NCBI RefSeq assembly: GCF_014529935.1
Contig: NZ_JACVFC010000001.1
Coordinates: 2,356,001-2,420,000, forward strand
DNA: 64,000 bases
Direction of reading: 5' to 3'
DNA from: Chitinophaga qingshengii
GTDB lineage: Bacteria; Bacteroidota; Bacteroidia; Chitinophagales; Chitinophagaceae
The position numbers and the translations under genes were made by a program. How positions within the stretch are numbered: position 1 is the first letter of the stretch; each line of letters starts with the position of its first letter. The notes beneath the pieces were generated by a model, which was not told the DNA's origin, did no database searches, and saw only the letters and a program-made list of their open reading frames with translations. Positions 46,343 to 54,646 of the stretch are shown here, one piece after another.

Positions 46343-47697
46343 AAATACGCACTAAAATACTGCTCATCTTTTCCGGTCTCACCATCTCGACCATCATGGT
46401 GATGAGCATGCTTGTGTATTATTTTTCCAACCAGCATTCTTTTGAAGATTTTTATAAACGGCTTGAAATACGCGCCTATCTTACCGCCCGGGCTTCCCTC
46501 CCCTATTACGAAGCCGATTCCGTGATCTATAACGAAATCCGCGACGAACACCTGGAAAAACTGCCGGCAGAAAAGGAATACCTGTTACAGGTGACCGGCG
46601 ATGGGCAGGTACGGCAGGACAGTACCCTGCAACTACCTATTTACTTCTACCAACAAGTACTAATCAACAGCAAGGCCACTTACCGTGAAGGCAACCGCTT
46701 TTACGAGGGGGTGCTATACAAAAGCAAACAAGGCTTATACATTGTTATCGTATCGGCTATTAACCAGTACAGCAGCGAGTATATGAGCTGGCTGCGTAAA
46801 ATACTGCTGATCTGTTTTGTCGTATCGTCCGCTATCCTTATTGCCGGAGGCATCTTTTTCTCCCGTTATATTTTCCGGCCCATCCGGGATATTATGCACC
46901 AGGTGAAAAGTATCAGCTCCCGTAACCTGCACCTGCGGCTGAATGCGAAGGATAGCCGAGATGAAATAAACGAGCTGGCCACTACTTTCAACAATATGCT
47001 GGACCGGCTGGAAACCGCTTTCGAAACGCAGAACAACTTCGTTAGTAATGCTTCCCATGAGTTAAGTACCCCGCTGACCGCCATTATCGGCGAGGCAGAA
47101 CTGGCCCTTAATAAAGAAAGGACGCCTGAAAAATACACCGCCGCCCTGCGCAGCATCCTCAGCGAGGCCGGCCGGCTGGAACATATCACCAAAAGCCTGC
47201 TGCACCTGGCACAGACCGGCTTCGACGGTAAAAAGCAGGACTGGGGCCAGGTACGTATGGATGAGCTGTTGTTTACCATCAAAGGCACGGTAGATAAAAT
47301 ACACCCCGACAACAAAGTAACGATTGACTATAGCCTGTTTCCTGAAGAAGAAGAAAAACTGTCCGTCAATGGCAACGAACAGTTGCTGGAACTGGCGTTG
47401 AGCAACATCGTAATGAATGCCATCAAATACTCCAACAACCAGCCCGTTTCCATCGCCCTGGCCGCCACCGATCAGAAGGTGCTTATCAACATCAAGGATC
47501 AGGGCATTGGTATTCCGCAGGCTGATCTGCCCTATATTTTCTCCCCCTTTTTCCGCGCCTCCAATACCGGGTTCTTTAAAGGTTATGGCATCGGTTTACC
47601 CCTGGCGATGAACATTATCCGTATGCACAAAGGCGATATTGTTGTAGAGAGCCAGGTAAACGTTGGAACCGAGATCAGGGTTGAACTTCCACTGTAG
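46339..47697 (+). CDS. Sensor histidine kinase (second two-component system)
   Basis: A 452-aa protein starting inside the regulator stop (ATGA overlap). It has two membrane helices (about 8-28 and 152-175), a periplasmic sensor of ~120 residues, HAMP, HisKA with NASHELSTPLTAI (phospho-acceptor His240) and HATPase_c (NIVMNAIKYSNNQ, DQGIGIPQAD, GYGIGLPLA). The ligand is unknown. Confidence 0.94.
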   Translation: MKIRTKILLIFSGLTISTIMVMSMLVYYFSNQHSFEDFYKRLEIRAYLTARASLPYYEADSVIYNEIRDEHLEKLPAEKEYLLQVTGDGQVRQDSTLQLPIYFYQQVLINSKATYREGNRFYEGVLYKSKQGLYIVIVSAINQYSSEYMSWLRKILLICFVVSSAILIAGGIFFSRYIFRPIRDIMHQVKSISSRNLHLRLNAKDSRDEINELATTFNNMLDRLETAFETQNNFVSNASHELSTPLTAIIGEAELALNKERTPEKYTAALRSILSEAGRLEHITKSLLHLAQTGFDGKKQDWGQVRMDELLFTIKGTVDKIHPDNKVTIDYSLFPEEEEKLSVNGNEQLLELALSNIVMNAIKYSNNQPVSIALAATDQKVLINIKDQGIGIPQADLPYIFSPFFRASNTGFFKGYGIGLPLAMNIIRMHKGDIVVESQVNVGTEIRVELPL

Positions 47698-47706
47698 CGG
47701 CTGCTA

Positions 47707-47769
47707 TTCTTACCGTTTTCTTACCACATTCTTACCATCTTTTAACCGGCTTCTTACCGCTTCCTAACC
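47707..47769 (+). promoter_or_regulatory. Six tandem 11-bp direct repeats (response-regulator operator candidate)
   Basis: Octamers start at 47707, 47718, 47729, 47740, 47751 and 47762, exactly 11 bp apart: TTCTTACC, TTCTTACC, TTCTTACC, TTTTAACC, TTCTTACC and TCCTAACC. The phasing is one helical turn, as in PhoB/OmpR-type operators. The array starts 9 bp after the kinase stop and covers the -33 position of the next promoter. Confidence 0.8.
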
Positions 47770-47778
47770 CCCTGCCGG

Positions 47779-47786
47779 TAGTTTTG
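47779..47786 (+). promoter_or_regulatory. -7 box of the USP-like/bestrophin operon
   Basis: TAGTTTTG matches TANNTTTG. It lies 17 bp after the start of the last 11-bp repeat and 20 bp before the ATG at 47807. No TTTG -33 element is at the consensus distance, so activation through the repeats is likely. Confidence 0.65.
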
Positions 47787-47806
47787 TGATCATAAAAGCA
47801 AGAGCT

Positions 47807-48295
47807 ATGAAAAATATACTCATTCCTACCGACTTCTCCATACGTTCATTGGGATATGTGCACAGTGTTGTAGCCCACTACCCCAACGAATCCGTGAATA
47901 TCATTTTTATGCATGCCCTGCACATGCCCGACTCCTTATTTGACTTCATTACGTATACACGTAACAGCAGGCATATAGAACTGATCACGGCTGATTTTAA
48001 AGATGGTTGTGAGATCATCCGCAACAAGTATGCATCTTCTGTAAACAAGCTGAAAGTGGAGTTCTTTCACGGCAATACGCGGGTAGCCTTCCGCAACTTC
48101 TGCCTGGCGCAGAATGTGGATGTGATCCTGCAACCGGCAGATAATGATTTTATATGCCCTTCCAAGCGGAGTTACAATCCTGCGAAGCTGATTGCCGCAT
48201 CCAAATACCCGCTGATTAAAACAACCCTGACCGGTTCCACCCGCAAGGTAATGGCCAAGTCCACTATCTCTGCGTTGTTGCAGGTGACCGAATAA
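47807..48295 (+). CDS. Universal-stress-protein-like protein
   Basis: A 162-aa protein from MKNILIPTDFS at 47807. The N-terminal beta-strand/loop (NILIPTDFS) and VNIIFMHAL match UspA-type folds. The usual C-terminal ATP motif G-x2-G-x9-G is not seen (the region reads SKRSYNPAKLIAASKYP), so nucleotide binding is doubtful. It is the first gene of an operon with a bestrophin, 19 bp downstream. Confidence 0.7.
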   Translation: MKNILIPTDFSIRSLGYVHSVVAHYPNESVNIIFMHALHMPDSLFDFITYTRNSRHIELITADFKDGCEIIRNKYASSVNKLKVEFFHGNTRVAFRNFCLAQNVDVILQPADNDFICPSKRSYNPAKLIAASKYPLIKTTLTGSTRKVMAKSTISALLQVTE

Positions 48296-48314
48296 ACCTT
48301 TAAAACCAGGTGTT

Positions 48315-49232
48315 ATGTTACTAAAGAAAAATATCCCCTTAAAATATGTATTTGGTAAAATCAAATACGAGATACTGCTGGTAACCGTATATACGATGGC
48401 TATCAGCACGCTCTACTACCGTTTTGATTTAACCTTTATCAGTATTCCGATATCCGTACCGATGGTGCTGGGCACTGTGTTGTCGCTGTTGCTGGCTTTC
48501 CGTTCCAATCAGGCGTATGATCGCTGGTGGGAAGCCCGGACCATCTGGGGCGCTATTGTCAACGATTCCCGTACCCTGACGCGGCAGGTCCTGAGTTTGA
48601 TGGATGCCAATTATCAATCCGAAGAAATGCAGCATTTCCAGGAACGGTTTGTAAAACGACAGGCAGCCTGGTGTTATAGCCTGGGCCAATCATTAAGAAA
48701 AACAGATCCGGTTAAAGGTTTAGACAGGCTGATGTCCAGGAGGGAGTTAAACTATGTGATGAAGTACGATAATGTACCGGCTGCCCTGTTGTTTTTACAT
48801 GGTAAAGACCTGAAAGAAGCGTTGAACAATGGCTGGATTAACCAGTACCAACAGGTGTGCATGGACGAAACCTTGTCCCGCCTGTGTGATTCCATGGGCA
48901 AATGTGAAAGGATCAAGAACACGGTGTTTCCGGCTACTTACAGCCTTTACACCCACTTCACCCTGATCTTTTTTATCCTGCTGCTGCCATTTGCCCTGAT
49001 AGACGTGATGGGCTTTATGGAGATACCTGTGGTGATTGCGATTGCCTCTTCTTTTATGTTGATAGAAAAGATGGGCATCAACCTGCAGGACCCTTTCGAA
49101 AATAAACCTACAGATACGCCGGTAACAACTATAGCGCGTAATATCGAAAAGGACCTGCGACAACTGCTGCAGGAGCAATACGAGCCACAGGAAGAAGTGC
49201 TCGAGCCTGTCAGCAGGTATTATGTACTATAG
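48315..49232 (+). CDS. Bestrophin family channel
   Basis: A 305-aa protein with the family signature FRSNQAYDRWWEARTIWGAI and RTLTRQVLSLM, membrane helices near 20-40, 42-62, 210-232 and 236-258, and INLQDPFENKPTDTPVTTIA near the C-terminus. Bacterial bestrophins form pentameric ion channels in the inner membrane. Co-transcription with the USP-like gene behind a repeat-array promoter suggests stress-linked control. Confidence 0.93.
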   Translation: MLLKKNIPLKYVFGKIKYEILLVTVYTMAISTLYYRFDLTFISIPISVPMVLGTVLSLLLAFRSNQAYDRWWEARTIWGAIVNDSRTLTRQVLSLMDANYQSEEMQHFQERFVKRQAAWCYSLGQSLRKTDPVKGLDRLMSRRELNYVMKYDNVPAALLFLHGKDLKEALNNGWINQYQQVCMDETLSRLCDSMGKCERIKNTVFPATYSLYTHFTLIFFILLLPFALIDVMGFMEIPVVIAIASSFMLIEKMGINLQDPFENKPTDTPVTTIARNIEKDLRQLLQEQYEPQEEVLEPVSRYYVL

Positions 49233-49404
49233 ACAATTCCGCTCATGTGTCAGATAACGTCTCAGACAAGGACGTAATTTTATAGCGTTATGAGTTCGTC
49301 CCCCGGTATATACCGGGGGATTTTCATGTCTGGCGCCCAGATGGGGTAAGTGGGGGAAATTGATTATCTTGGTATCATCATCAAATCCTTTTATCAACCC
49401 ATAC

Positions 49405-50634
49405 ATGGCAAGAAACAATTCATTTCTCAGTGATCTGTATAACGAGGAGATAACCGGCGTTGCTTATAAAAACCTGCAGCTGAAGAAGAGTATCCTCTCC
49501 TCGTTTGCCAATCAGGGCAACACCACGATTGCAGACCTGAGCAAGGTGCTAAATGTGAGTTCGCCTAAGATAGCAGAGCTGATCAACGAGCTGATGGAAG
49601 CCGGTCTGGTAAAGGATTACGGCAAAACGGAATCCGCCGTAGGCCGGCGGCCCAACCTGTATGGACTGGAATCCAATTCCCTCTTTTTCCTGGGCGTAGA
49701 AGTAAAAAACAATCATATCAACATAGGCCTGCTTAATTTTCAGAAAGAGCTGGTCAAGTTCCAGGAGAAAATACCCTATGAACTAAGTAACACAGCCGCC
49801 TCACTGGACGAGCTTTGCCGGCTGATCAACCAGTTTATTAAAGAGCTGAAAGGCGCCGCCAGGAAGATTTCCGGCATTTGTATCAACCTGTCGGGGCGTA
49901 TCAACTACCGCACCGGCTATAGTTACAGTTATTTTTATTTTAATGAAGAACCGCTCACCCGCATCATCGAAAGTAAGCTGGGTATCAAAACCTATGTGGA
50001 AAACGACTCCCGTTCCATGGCTTACGGTGAGTTCTGTAGTGGCGTCGTGAAAAATGAGAAGAATGTTATTTTCATCAACGCTGATTATGGTATAGCCCTG
50101 GGCGTTATGATCAACGGGGAGTTGTATTACGGTAAATCCGGCTTTGCGGGGGAGTTTGGGCATATTCCCTTTTTTGAGAACGAAATTTTATGCCATTGCG
50201 GAAAGAAAGGTTGTCTGGAAACAGAGACTTCCGGTCAGGCATTGGTGCGGCAATTCAAACAACGCCTGGCTGAAGGCGCTACTTCCGGCCTCACCAAAAA
50301 AATAGCCGTTAAGGACATTAGGCTGGAAGATATACTGGACGCCGCCAATCACGACGATACACTGGCGATTGAGCTGATTGCTGCTATCGGAGAGAAGCTG
50401 GGCAAAGGAATTGCGATCCTGATCAACCTGTATAATCCGGAGCTGATTATATTGGGAGGAGCCTTGTCCTGTACCGGCGAAACTATTTTCCTGCCATTAC
50501 GAAGCGCCATCAACAAATATTCGCTGAGTCTTGTCAATAACGATACGCAGTACAAGCTGTCTAAATTAGGCAGCAGGGCCGGCGTTATTGGCGCCTCCCT
50601 GCTGGCCCGCAATAAACTATTCGATATGTTATAG
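49405..50634 (+). CDS. ROK family transcriptional regulator (NagC-like)
   Basis: A 409-aa protein from MARNNSFLSDL at 49405; the frame opens 15 codons earlier. The N-terminal winged HTH spans about 25-85 (TTIADLSKVLNVSSPKIAEL, VGRRPNLYGL). The ROK domain has CINLSGRINYRTGYSY, ENDSRSMAYGE, FAGEFGHIPF and the zinc site CHCGKKGCLET. Such proteins repress sugar catabolic genes and respond to a sugar or sugar phosphate. The target is not evident. Confidence 0.9.
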   Translation: MARNNSFLSDLYNEEITGVAYKNLQLKKSILSSFANQGNTTIADLSKVLNVSSPKIAELINELMEAGLVKDYGKTESAVGRRPNLYGLESNSLFFLGVEVKNNHINIGLLNFQKELVKFQEKIPYELSNTAASLDELCRLINQFIKELKGAARKISGICINLSGRINYRTGYSYSYFYFNEEPLTRIIESKLGIKTYVENDSRSMAYGEFCSGVVKNEKNVIFINADYGIALGVMINGELYYGKSGFAGEFGHIPFFENEILCHCGKKGCLETETSGQALVRQFKQRLAEGATSGLTKKIAVKDIRLEDILDAANHDDTLAIELIAAIGEKLGKGIAILINLYNPELIILGGALSCTGETIFLPLRSAINKYSLSLVNNDTQYKLSKLGSRAGVIGASLLARNKLFDML

Positions 50635-50635
50635 G

Positions 50636-51532
50636 CTATGCCTTCCAGGGTAATGTTACCCATGGGCTATCGGGCGCCTGCAACAGGTGGTTCATATTGT
50701 TCTGCAATGTCTGGAAGCTGTCTTCTTCCACGCCGCTCCATACACAACGGGCAAACTGGTACGACAGTGACAGATGTTTCCAGGAGCTATATGTACGCCG
50801 GATAATGGGAATACAGCGGGTGATCTCTTCTACCGCCGCCTCATAACTGATGTATCCTGCATCATATCCTGCTCTTGCCAGGTTGATAATACGGGCAAAA
50901 TCCCATATCAGCATATCCGGCTGCAGTTTGTCGTGGATCAGTTGTTTGCTGCGGAATAGTTCCAGTGCATCGCGGGTATTGCGTAAACGTTCCATTACAA
51001 CCGCTTCTTCCAGTTCGTTGGCAGCGATGTACTCCCGCAGGAAAGCCTTGCTTTCTTTCATGGATACACTGTTAATAGCCTGGAGGATGATGTCATAATC
51101 AATCCGGTGGCCGCTCTCGCGGAGCCATGTAAACATGTCCAGCAATTCTTCCTGGCTGTCAATATCCCACCATTCAGATAGCAACTGACGGCATTCCTGT
51201 TTAGAAATACCTGTGGTAATGTCGTTGAGATACTGGCCGTTGAGGAAAGCCAGATCGGCTCCACAGGCGACGGCCCATTGTTGTTCCTGGGTTAGCAGGC
51301 TGGTTTTATTCAGTAGTACTGTTCCGGGTTCCCTGCAAAGCGCTTCTTCATCGGCATCATCGCCGGTAAAAAATTGATTAAACTGCTTCATATTCTCCGT
51401 AAACATATGCAGCGGGTCTGTTGTATTGACCGACTGTTCCATCTGCTGGCGGTACAGGTTAATCGCTTCGTTGCTCAGGCCCAGATTCTTCAGTTGCTGC
51501 CAGTACAGTTCCATATACTGCTGGGAATTCAT
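50636..51532 (-). CDS. DUF1266 protein
   Basis: A 298-aa cytoplasmic, helix-rich protein. The C-terminal two thirds match DUF1266: EWWDIDSQEELLDMFTWL, GHRIDYD, LIWDFARIINLARAGYDAG and YSSWKHLSLSYQFARCVW. Function is unknown. Its stop lies 1 bp from the convergent ROK gene stop. Confidence 0.75.
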   Translation of the reverse strand: MNSQQYMELYWQQLKNLGLSNEAINLYRQQMEQSVNTTDPLHMFTENMKQFNQFFTGDDADEEALCREPGTVLLNKTSLLTQEQQWAVACGADLAFLNGQYLNDITTGISKQECRQLLSEWWDIDSQEELLDMFTWLRESGHRIDYDIILQAINSVSMKESKAFLREYIAANELEEAVVMERLRNTRDALELFRSKQLIHDKLQPDMLIWDFARIINLARAGYDAGYISYEAAVEEITRCIPIIRRTYSSWKHLSLSYQFARCVWSGVEEDSFQTLQNNMNHLLQAPDSPWVTLPWKA

Positions 51533-51912
51533 GGGAAATGGTTTTTGGGTATGGTATGGTATTGTTATGTGTATTCTGCTACAATATAGGCATTCCCGTT
51601 ATTATAACCAAAAACCATTTTGTGAGGCAACTTGACTTTTATGATTGACTATCAATAAATTAGATAAAACTGCTATTCTTCCGCGGTCTTGTTCCTCACC
51701 GCAAACAGGCTCAATCCGGCCGCTTTGCCGGGGCTATCGATGCCAGGTTATCAAGTAGAAAAGTGGCTTTCCAGCAGTCCGTTACTGCTTCTGAAAATAC
51801 AGGCGTGAGCGTTATAATTTAATGGTTATTCCAATTGTGCAGGAGTATTTGCCAGGTTGCATATGTTTCCTCACCTTTGGGTTTGGTCTGCACATTATTC
51901 AATTTTAATATC
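51533..51912. other. Intergenic region between divergent genes
   Basis: These 380 bp separate the DUF1266 and HEAT-repeat genes. I see a few AT-rich patches but no convincing gene, hairpin or paired promoter boxes. Confidence 0.4.
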
Positions 51913-52716
51913 ATGAATAAAACACCCCGTAAAGGCGCGAAATCCATCAAGGATATTACGCCGGCAATATTACAACAACTCAACAGTGGCGCCATTGCCA
52001 CCGTGAACCTGACCGAATGGCTGGCGGTGGACCAACGCACTTTGTTAACTCATCTGTTGCAACAACTGGACCGGCCACAGTATCTGTCTCCCGTGCTCGC
52101 TGCTGTGGACACGCTGAAAAAAGCGACCGTCAATACCATCAACGAAGCCATTGGCACCACCTTGCTGACACTTGCAACAGCACATCAGGACCGGGCCATT
52201 CTGCAGCAGCTGGCGCAGCATCCGGCAGATATGGTACGCTGCTGGTCAACCTATACCATCGGACGAAACCCTGCACTATCGCTGGAAGAGAAGCTATACG
52301 CCATACAACCGTTTGCAGCCGACGAACACTTCGGCGTCCGGGAAATTTGCTGGATGGCCGTTCGTCCGGACATTGCCACGCATATTGTTGAGAGTATCCA
52401 TATCCTGTCCACCTGGACAACACATGCCAGTCCCAACGTAAGGCGGTTTGCCAGCGAAGCTACCCGGCCCCGGGGCGTTTGGTGCGAACATATCGAAGCG
52501 CTGAAAAAAAACCCGGAGATAGGGTTAACGATATTGGAGCCACTGAAAACCGATGAAGCACGTTATGTACAGGACAGCGTAGGCAACTGGCTCAACGACG
52601 CCAGTAAAACACGCCCCGATTTTGTACAGACGGTATGCGATCGCTGGCAAAGGGAAAGTAACAGCAAAGCCACTACGTATATTATCAAAAAAGCAATGCG
52701 GACAATAGAAAAATAA
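51913..52716 (+). CDS. HEAT-repeat DNA alkylation repair-like protein
   Basis: A 267-aa protein from MNKTPRKGAKSIKDITP at 51913. It is all-helical with HEAT-like units (EHFGVREICWMAVRPDI, SPNVRRFASEATRPRGVW, KTDEARYVQDSVGNWLND), as in the AlkC/AlkD superfamily, which removes alkylated bases. Active-site residues cannot be assigned with confidence, so activity is inferred. Confidence 0.7.
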   Translation: MNKTPRKGAKSIKDITPAILQQLNSGAIATVNLTEWLAVDQRTLLTHLLQQLDRPQYLSPVLAAVDTLKKATVNTINEAIGTTLLTLATAHQDRAILQQLAQHPADMVRCWSTYTIGRNPALSLEEKLYAIQPFAADEHFGVREICWMAVRPDIATHIVESIHILSTWTTHASPNVRRFASEATRPRGVWCEHIEALKKNPEIGLTILEPLKTDEARYVQDSVGNWLNDASKTRPDFVQTVCDRWQRESNSKATTYIIKKAMRTIEK

Positions 52717-52722
52717 TGACGG

Positions 52723-53631
52723 TTATCGGCGCACTGCGCAACGATCCAATAAAAGGCTACCCAGCGTTTCCCAATCGGGTACCTGCTCGTGGATTCCCAG
52801 CATATTGGCGATCGCAGAAAAAATCGCTGCTTTGGTATTACCGTTTTTCCGGAGATAATGTACAGAGGTAGCGCCGTCCGATTTGGAAAGTTTTTTCTCC
52901 GGCGTTTCCATCAGCAGGGGATGATGATAGAAAGTAGTGTTACCGAAACGGTCCATGCCAGCCTGTTGTGCCAGGTATAGCTGCGCCAGCGTGGAATCCC
53001 AAAGATCAGCGCCCCGCACAATCAGGTCTACCCCGAAATAGTCGTCGTCTATCACCGATGCCAGTTGATACGCTGCATGACCATCTTTTTTCCGGACGAC
53101 AAAGTACTGTTGCTCCGGGGGCAGGGAGACTGGTAACATGCCGGTTTTCGTTTTCATCAACAGCGGTAGTTCCGCGCCGGTATTGATCCGCCAGCAGACC
53201 TCTTTTCCTTCCCAGGGTAATGCCCGGTGAAGACAATGACCGTCATACGACCCGTCAAATTGTTGAAGCCGGGACCGGGAACAGTCGCATGCAAACAATT
53301 TACCAGCGGCCTTCAGTGCCTCCAACGCCTGCAGGTACAGGGCTTCCCGGCCTACCTGCGACCATTGCCGCTGTAGCTCCTCCGGGTTACGTGGTCCTTC
53401 CTCCCAGGGTATGTCCAGGAAATGCAGGGTATCGAAGATATCCTGCACATATTCCGGGCGTACCCGTTGCTGGTCCATGTCGTCTATCCGCAGCAGGATA
53501 GCAGCACCGCTGCGGCGCGCCAGGGTGGCCGTCAGTACAAAAGACAACACATTACCCAGGTGGAGAAAGCCACTGGGTGTAGGCGCAATACGGGTTTTAC
53601 GGTGCGCCGGATAGTCATAACGGTGAAGTAT
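52723..53631 (-). CDS. gluQ: Glutamyl-Q tRNA(Asp) synthetase
   Basis: A GluRS-like protein without the anticodon-binding part. Visible features are the HIGH-type motif TPSGFLHLGN (53551-53580), LLRIDDMD, the zinc site CDC-x13-YDGHC, YQLASVIDDDYFGVDLIVRGAD and the KMSKS-type KLSKS. GluQ attaches glutamate to queuosine-34 of tRNA-Asp. The frame is open upstream to a TGA at 53656-53658 but has no ATG, GTG or TTG before the HIGH motif; the first GTG (53550) would delete it. An ATA at 53631 would give 302 aa, near the family size, so that start is listed provisionally. A tRNA-Asp gene lies divergently 118 bp away. Confidence 0.85.
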   Translation of the reverse strand: MLHRYDYPAHRKTRIAPTPSGFLHLGNVLSFVLTATLARRSGAAILLRIDDMDQQRVRPEYVQDIFDTLHFLDIPWEEGPRNPEELQRQWSQVGREALYLQALEALKAAGKLFACDCSRSRLQQFDGSYDGHCLHRALPWEGKEVCWRINTGAELPLLMKTKTGMLPVSLPPEQQYFVVRKKDGHAAYQLASVIDDDYFGVDLIVRGADLWDSTLAQLYLAQQAGMDRFGNTTFYHHPLLMETPEKKLSKSDGATSVHYLRKNGNTKAAIFSAIANMLGIHEQVPDWETLGSLLLDRCAVRR

Positions 53632-53698
53632 ATTTTCTATATCGAAACGGGTTTTTCACAAAAATACCCTGCACGGCGTAAAAAAATGTGGTAATTAT

Positions 53699-53731
53699 TT
53701 TGGAAAATAAAAAAAGAATTCTTTACCTTCG
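53699..53731 (+). promoter_or_regulatory. Promoter of tRNA-Asp copy 2
   Basis: TTTG at 53699-53702, a 21-bp spacer and TACCTTCG at 53724-53731 (one mismatch to TANNTTTG). The tRNA starts 18 bp downstream. Confidence 0.75.
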
Positions 53732-53749
53732 CACTCCCTTAGGGGAAGA

Positions 53750-53823
53750 GGATTGGTAGTTCAGTCGGTTAGAATGCCGCCCTGTCACGGCGGAGGTCGC
53801 GGGTTCGAGTCCCGTCCAGTCCG
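53750..53823 (+). tRNA. tRNA-Asp (GTC), copy 2
   Basis: All 74 nt are identical to the gene at 12134-12207, including GGATTGG/CCAGTCC acceptor and anticodon GTC. The CCA end is not encoded. It lies divergent from gluQ, whose product acts on queuosine-modified tRNA-Asp. Confidence 0.97.
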
Positions 53824-53832
53824 CAAAAAATT

Positions 53833-53863
53833 AAAAGCCTTCAAATATAGTTTGAAGGCTTTT
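53833..53863 (+). terminator. Rho-independent terminator after tRNA-Asp copy 2
   Basis: AAAAGCCTTCAAA (53833-53845) and TTTGAAGGCTTTT (53851-53863) form a 13-bp stem followed by more T residues. Its sequence differs from the terminator behind copy 1. Confidence 0.88.
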
Positions 53864-53908
53864 TTATTTTAATCTGGCTTCAGGGCAAATATGCTCCTAC
53901 ACAATATT

Positions 53909-53949
53909 AAACAGCGATAGCAATTCAATAAGAATTCCTATCGCTGTTT
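53909..53949. terminator. Second hairpin, probable terminator for the Hpt gene
   Basis: The arms 53909-53926 and 53932-53949 (AAACAGCGATAG with its complement CTATCGCTGTTT at the base) form an 18-bp stem with one mismatch, with T-rich flank on the plus strand. It lies 73 bp beyond the stop of the minus-strand Hpt gene and may work in both directions. Confidence 0.65.
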
Positions 53950-54022
53950 TGTTTTTTCAGGTTCCATGCAAAGCACTGGTGCCACATAGGAAACTAAGGT
54001 TATTCTCTCATTGGGTAGTTAA

Positions 54023-54424
54023 TCATAGGTCCCTGCTTTTAGCAAATAGCCGTAATCTTTCCAGTTCCTGATTCATAAGGGGAGCCATACTTTCCGTCTG
54101 GCTTCGTGCTTGTTCTATAAGATATTTAACATGACTCCAGTCATCCGTCTTTGCCTGGTGTCTGATCTCCCGCATCATCCCGGCAATATGGGACAGGCCT
54201 ACATAATTATAGGTAGAAATGTGCGCGTGGGCCAGCAGATCAATTTGGGCTATGTCTTTGTTCAAAATGGCATCCTCCAGTGCTGTTAGTTTCGAATCTA
54301 TTGAAGTAACATAATTTTCAAAAATCGCAACAGCATAACACTCGTTCAGCTCATATATAACATATAGTGAAGCATCGAGCCTTTTGTCGAATTCAAATCC
54401 GGACCGATAGAGAGCGTCACTCAT
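54023..54424 (-). CDS. Hpt-like phosphotransfer protein
   Basis: A 133-aa helical protein. The segment LLAHAHISTYNYVGLSHIA aligns with the Hpt motif AHxLKGxxxxxG, keeping the His and the later Gly but lacking the usual Lys-Gly. It is divergent from a hybrid histidine kinase that ends in a receiver domain and has no Hpt of its own, so it is a candidate partner in a phosphorelay. Function is inferred. Confidence 0.6.
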   Translation of the reverse strand: MSDALYRSGFEFDKRLDASLYVIYELNECYAVAIFENYVTSIDSKLTALEDAILNKDIAQIDLLAHAHISTYNYVGLSHIAGMMREIRHQAKTDDWSHVKYLIEQARSQTESMAPLMNQELERLRLFAKSRDL

Positions 54425-54468
54425 ATTAGGTTGATTTTGCAGGTTGGGGGGCCGTTAACATTAATAAT

Positions 54469-54480
54469 TTACAATTGTAA
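54469..54480. promoter_or_regulatory. Palindrome between the Hpt and hybrid kinase genes
   Basis: TTACAATTGTAA is a perfect 12-bp palindrome in the 222-bp AT-rich divergent region. It could be an operator; there is no further evidence. Confidence 0.3.
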
Positions 54481-54646
54481 TAAATATCATTATCTTTCAT
54501 GAAATAACAATAGATTAACAAATCCTACAATACACATATCATTATAAATCAATACATCATAAGAAAGTTGGCTTTCGGGAAATTTCACGCTAGACATCTT
54601 CCTCAAAAATAACCTGAAGTTTTGACCCTTAGTAAAATCCTACAAC

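Noticed and set aside
47707..47769. CRISPR array
   Set aside because: The repeats are 8-11 bp with an 11-bp period and no spacers; the pattern is that of a regulator operator.
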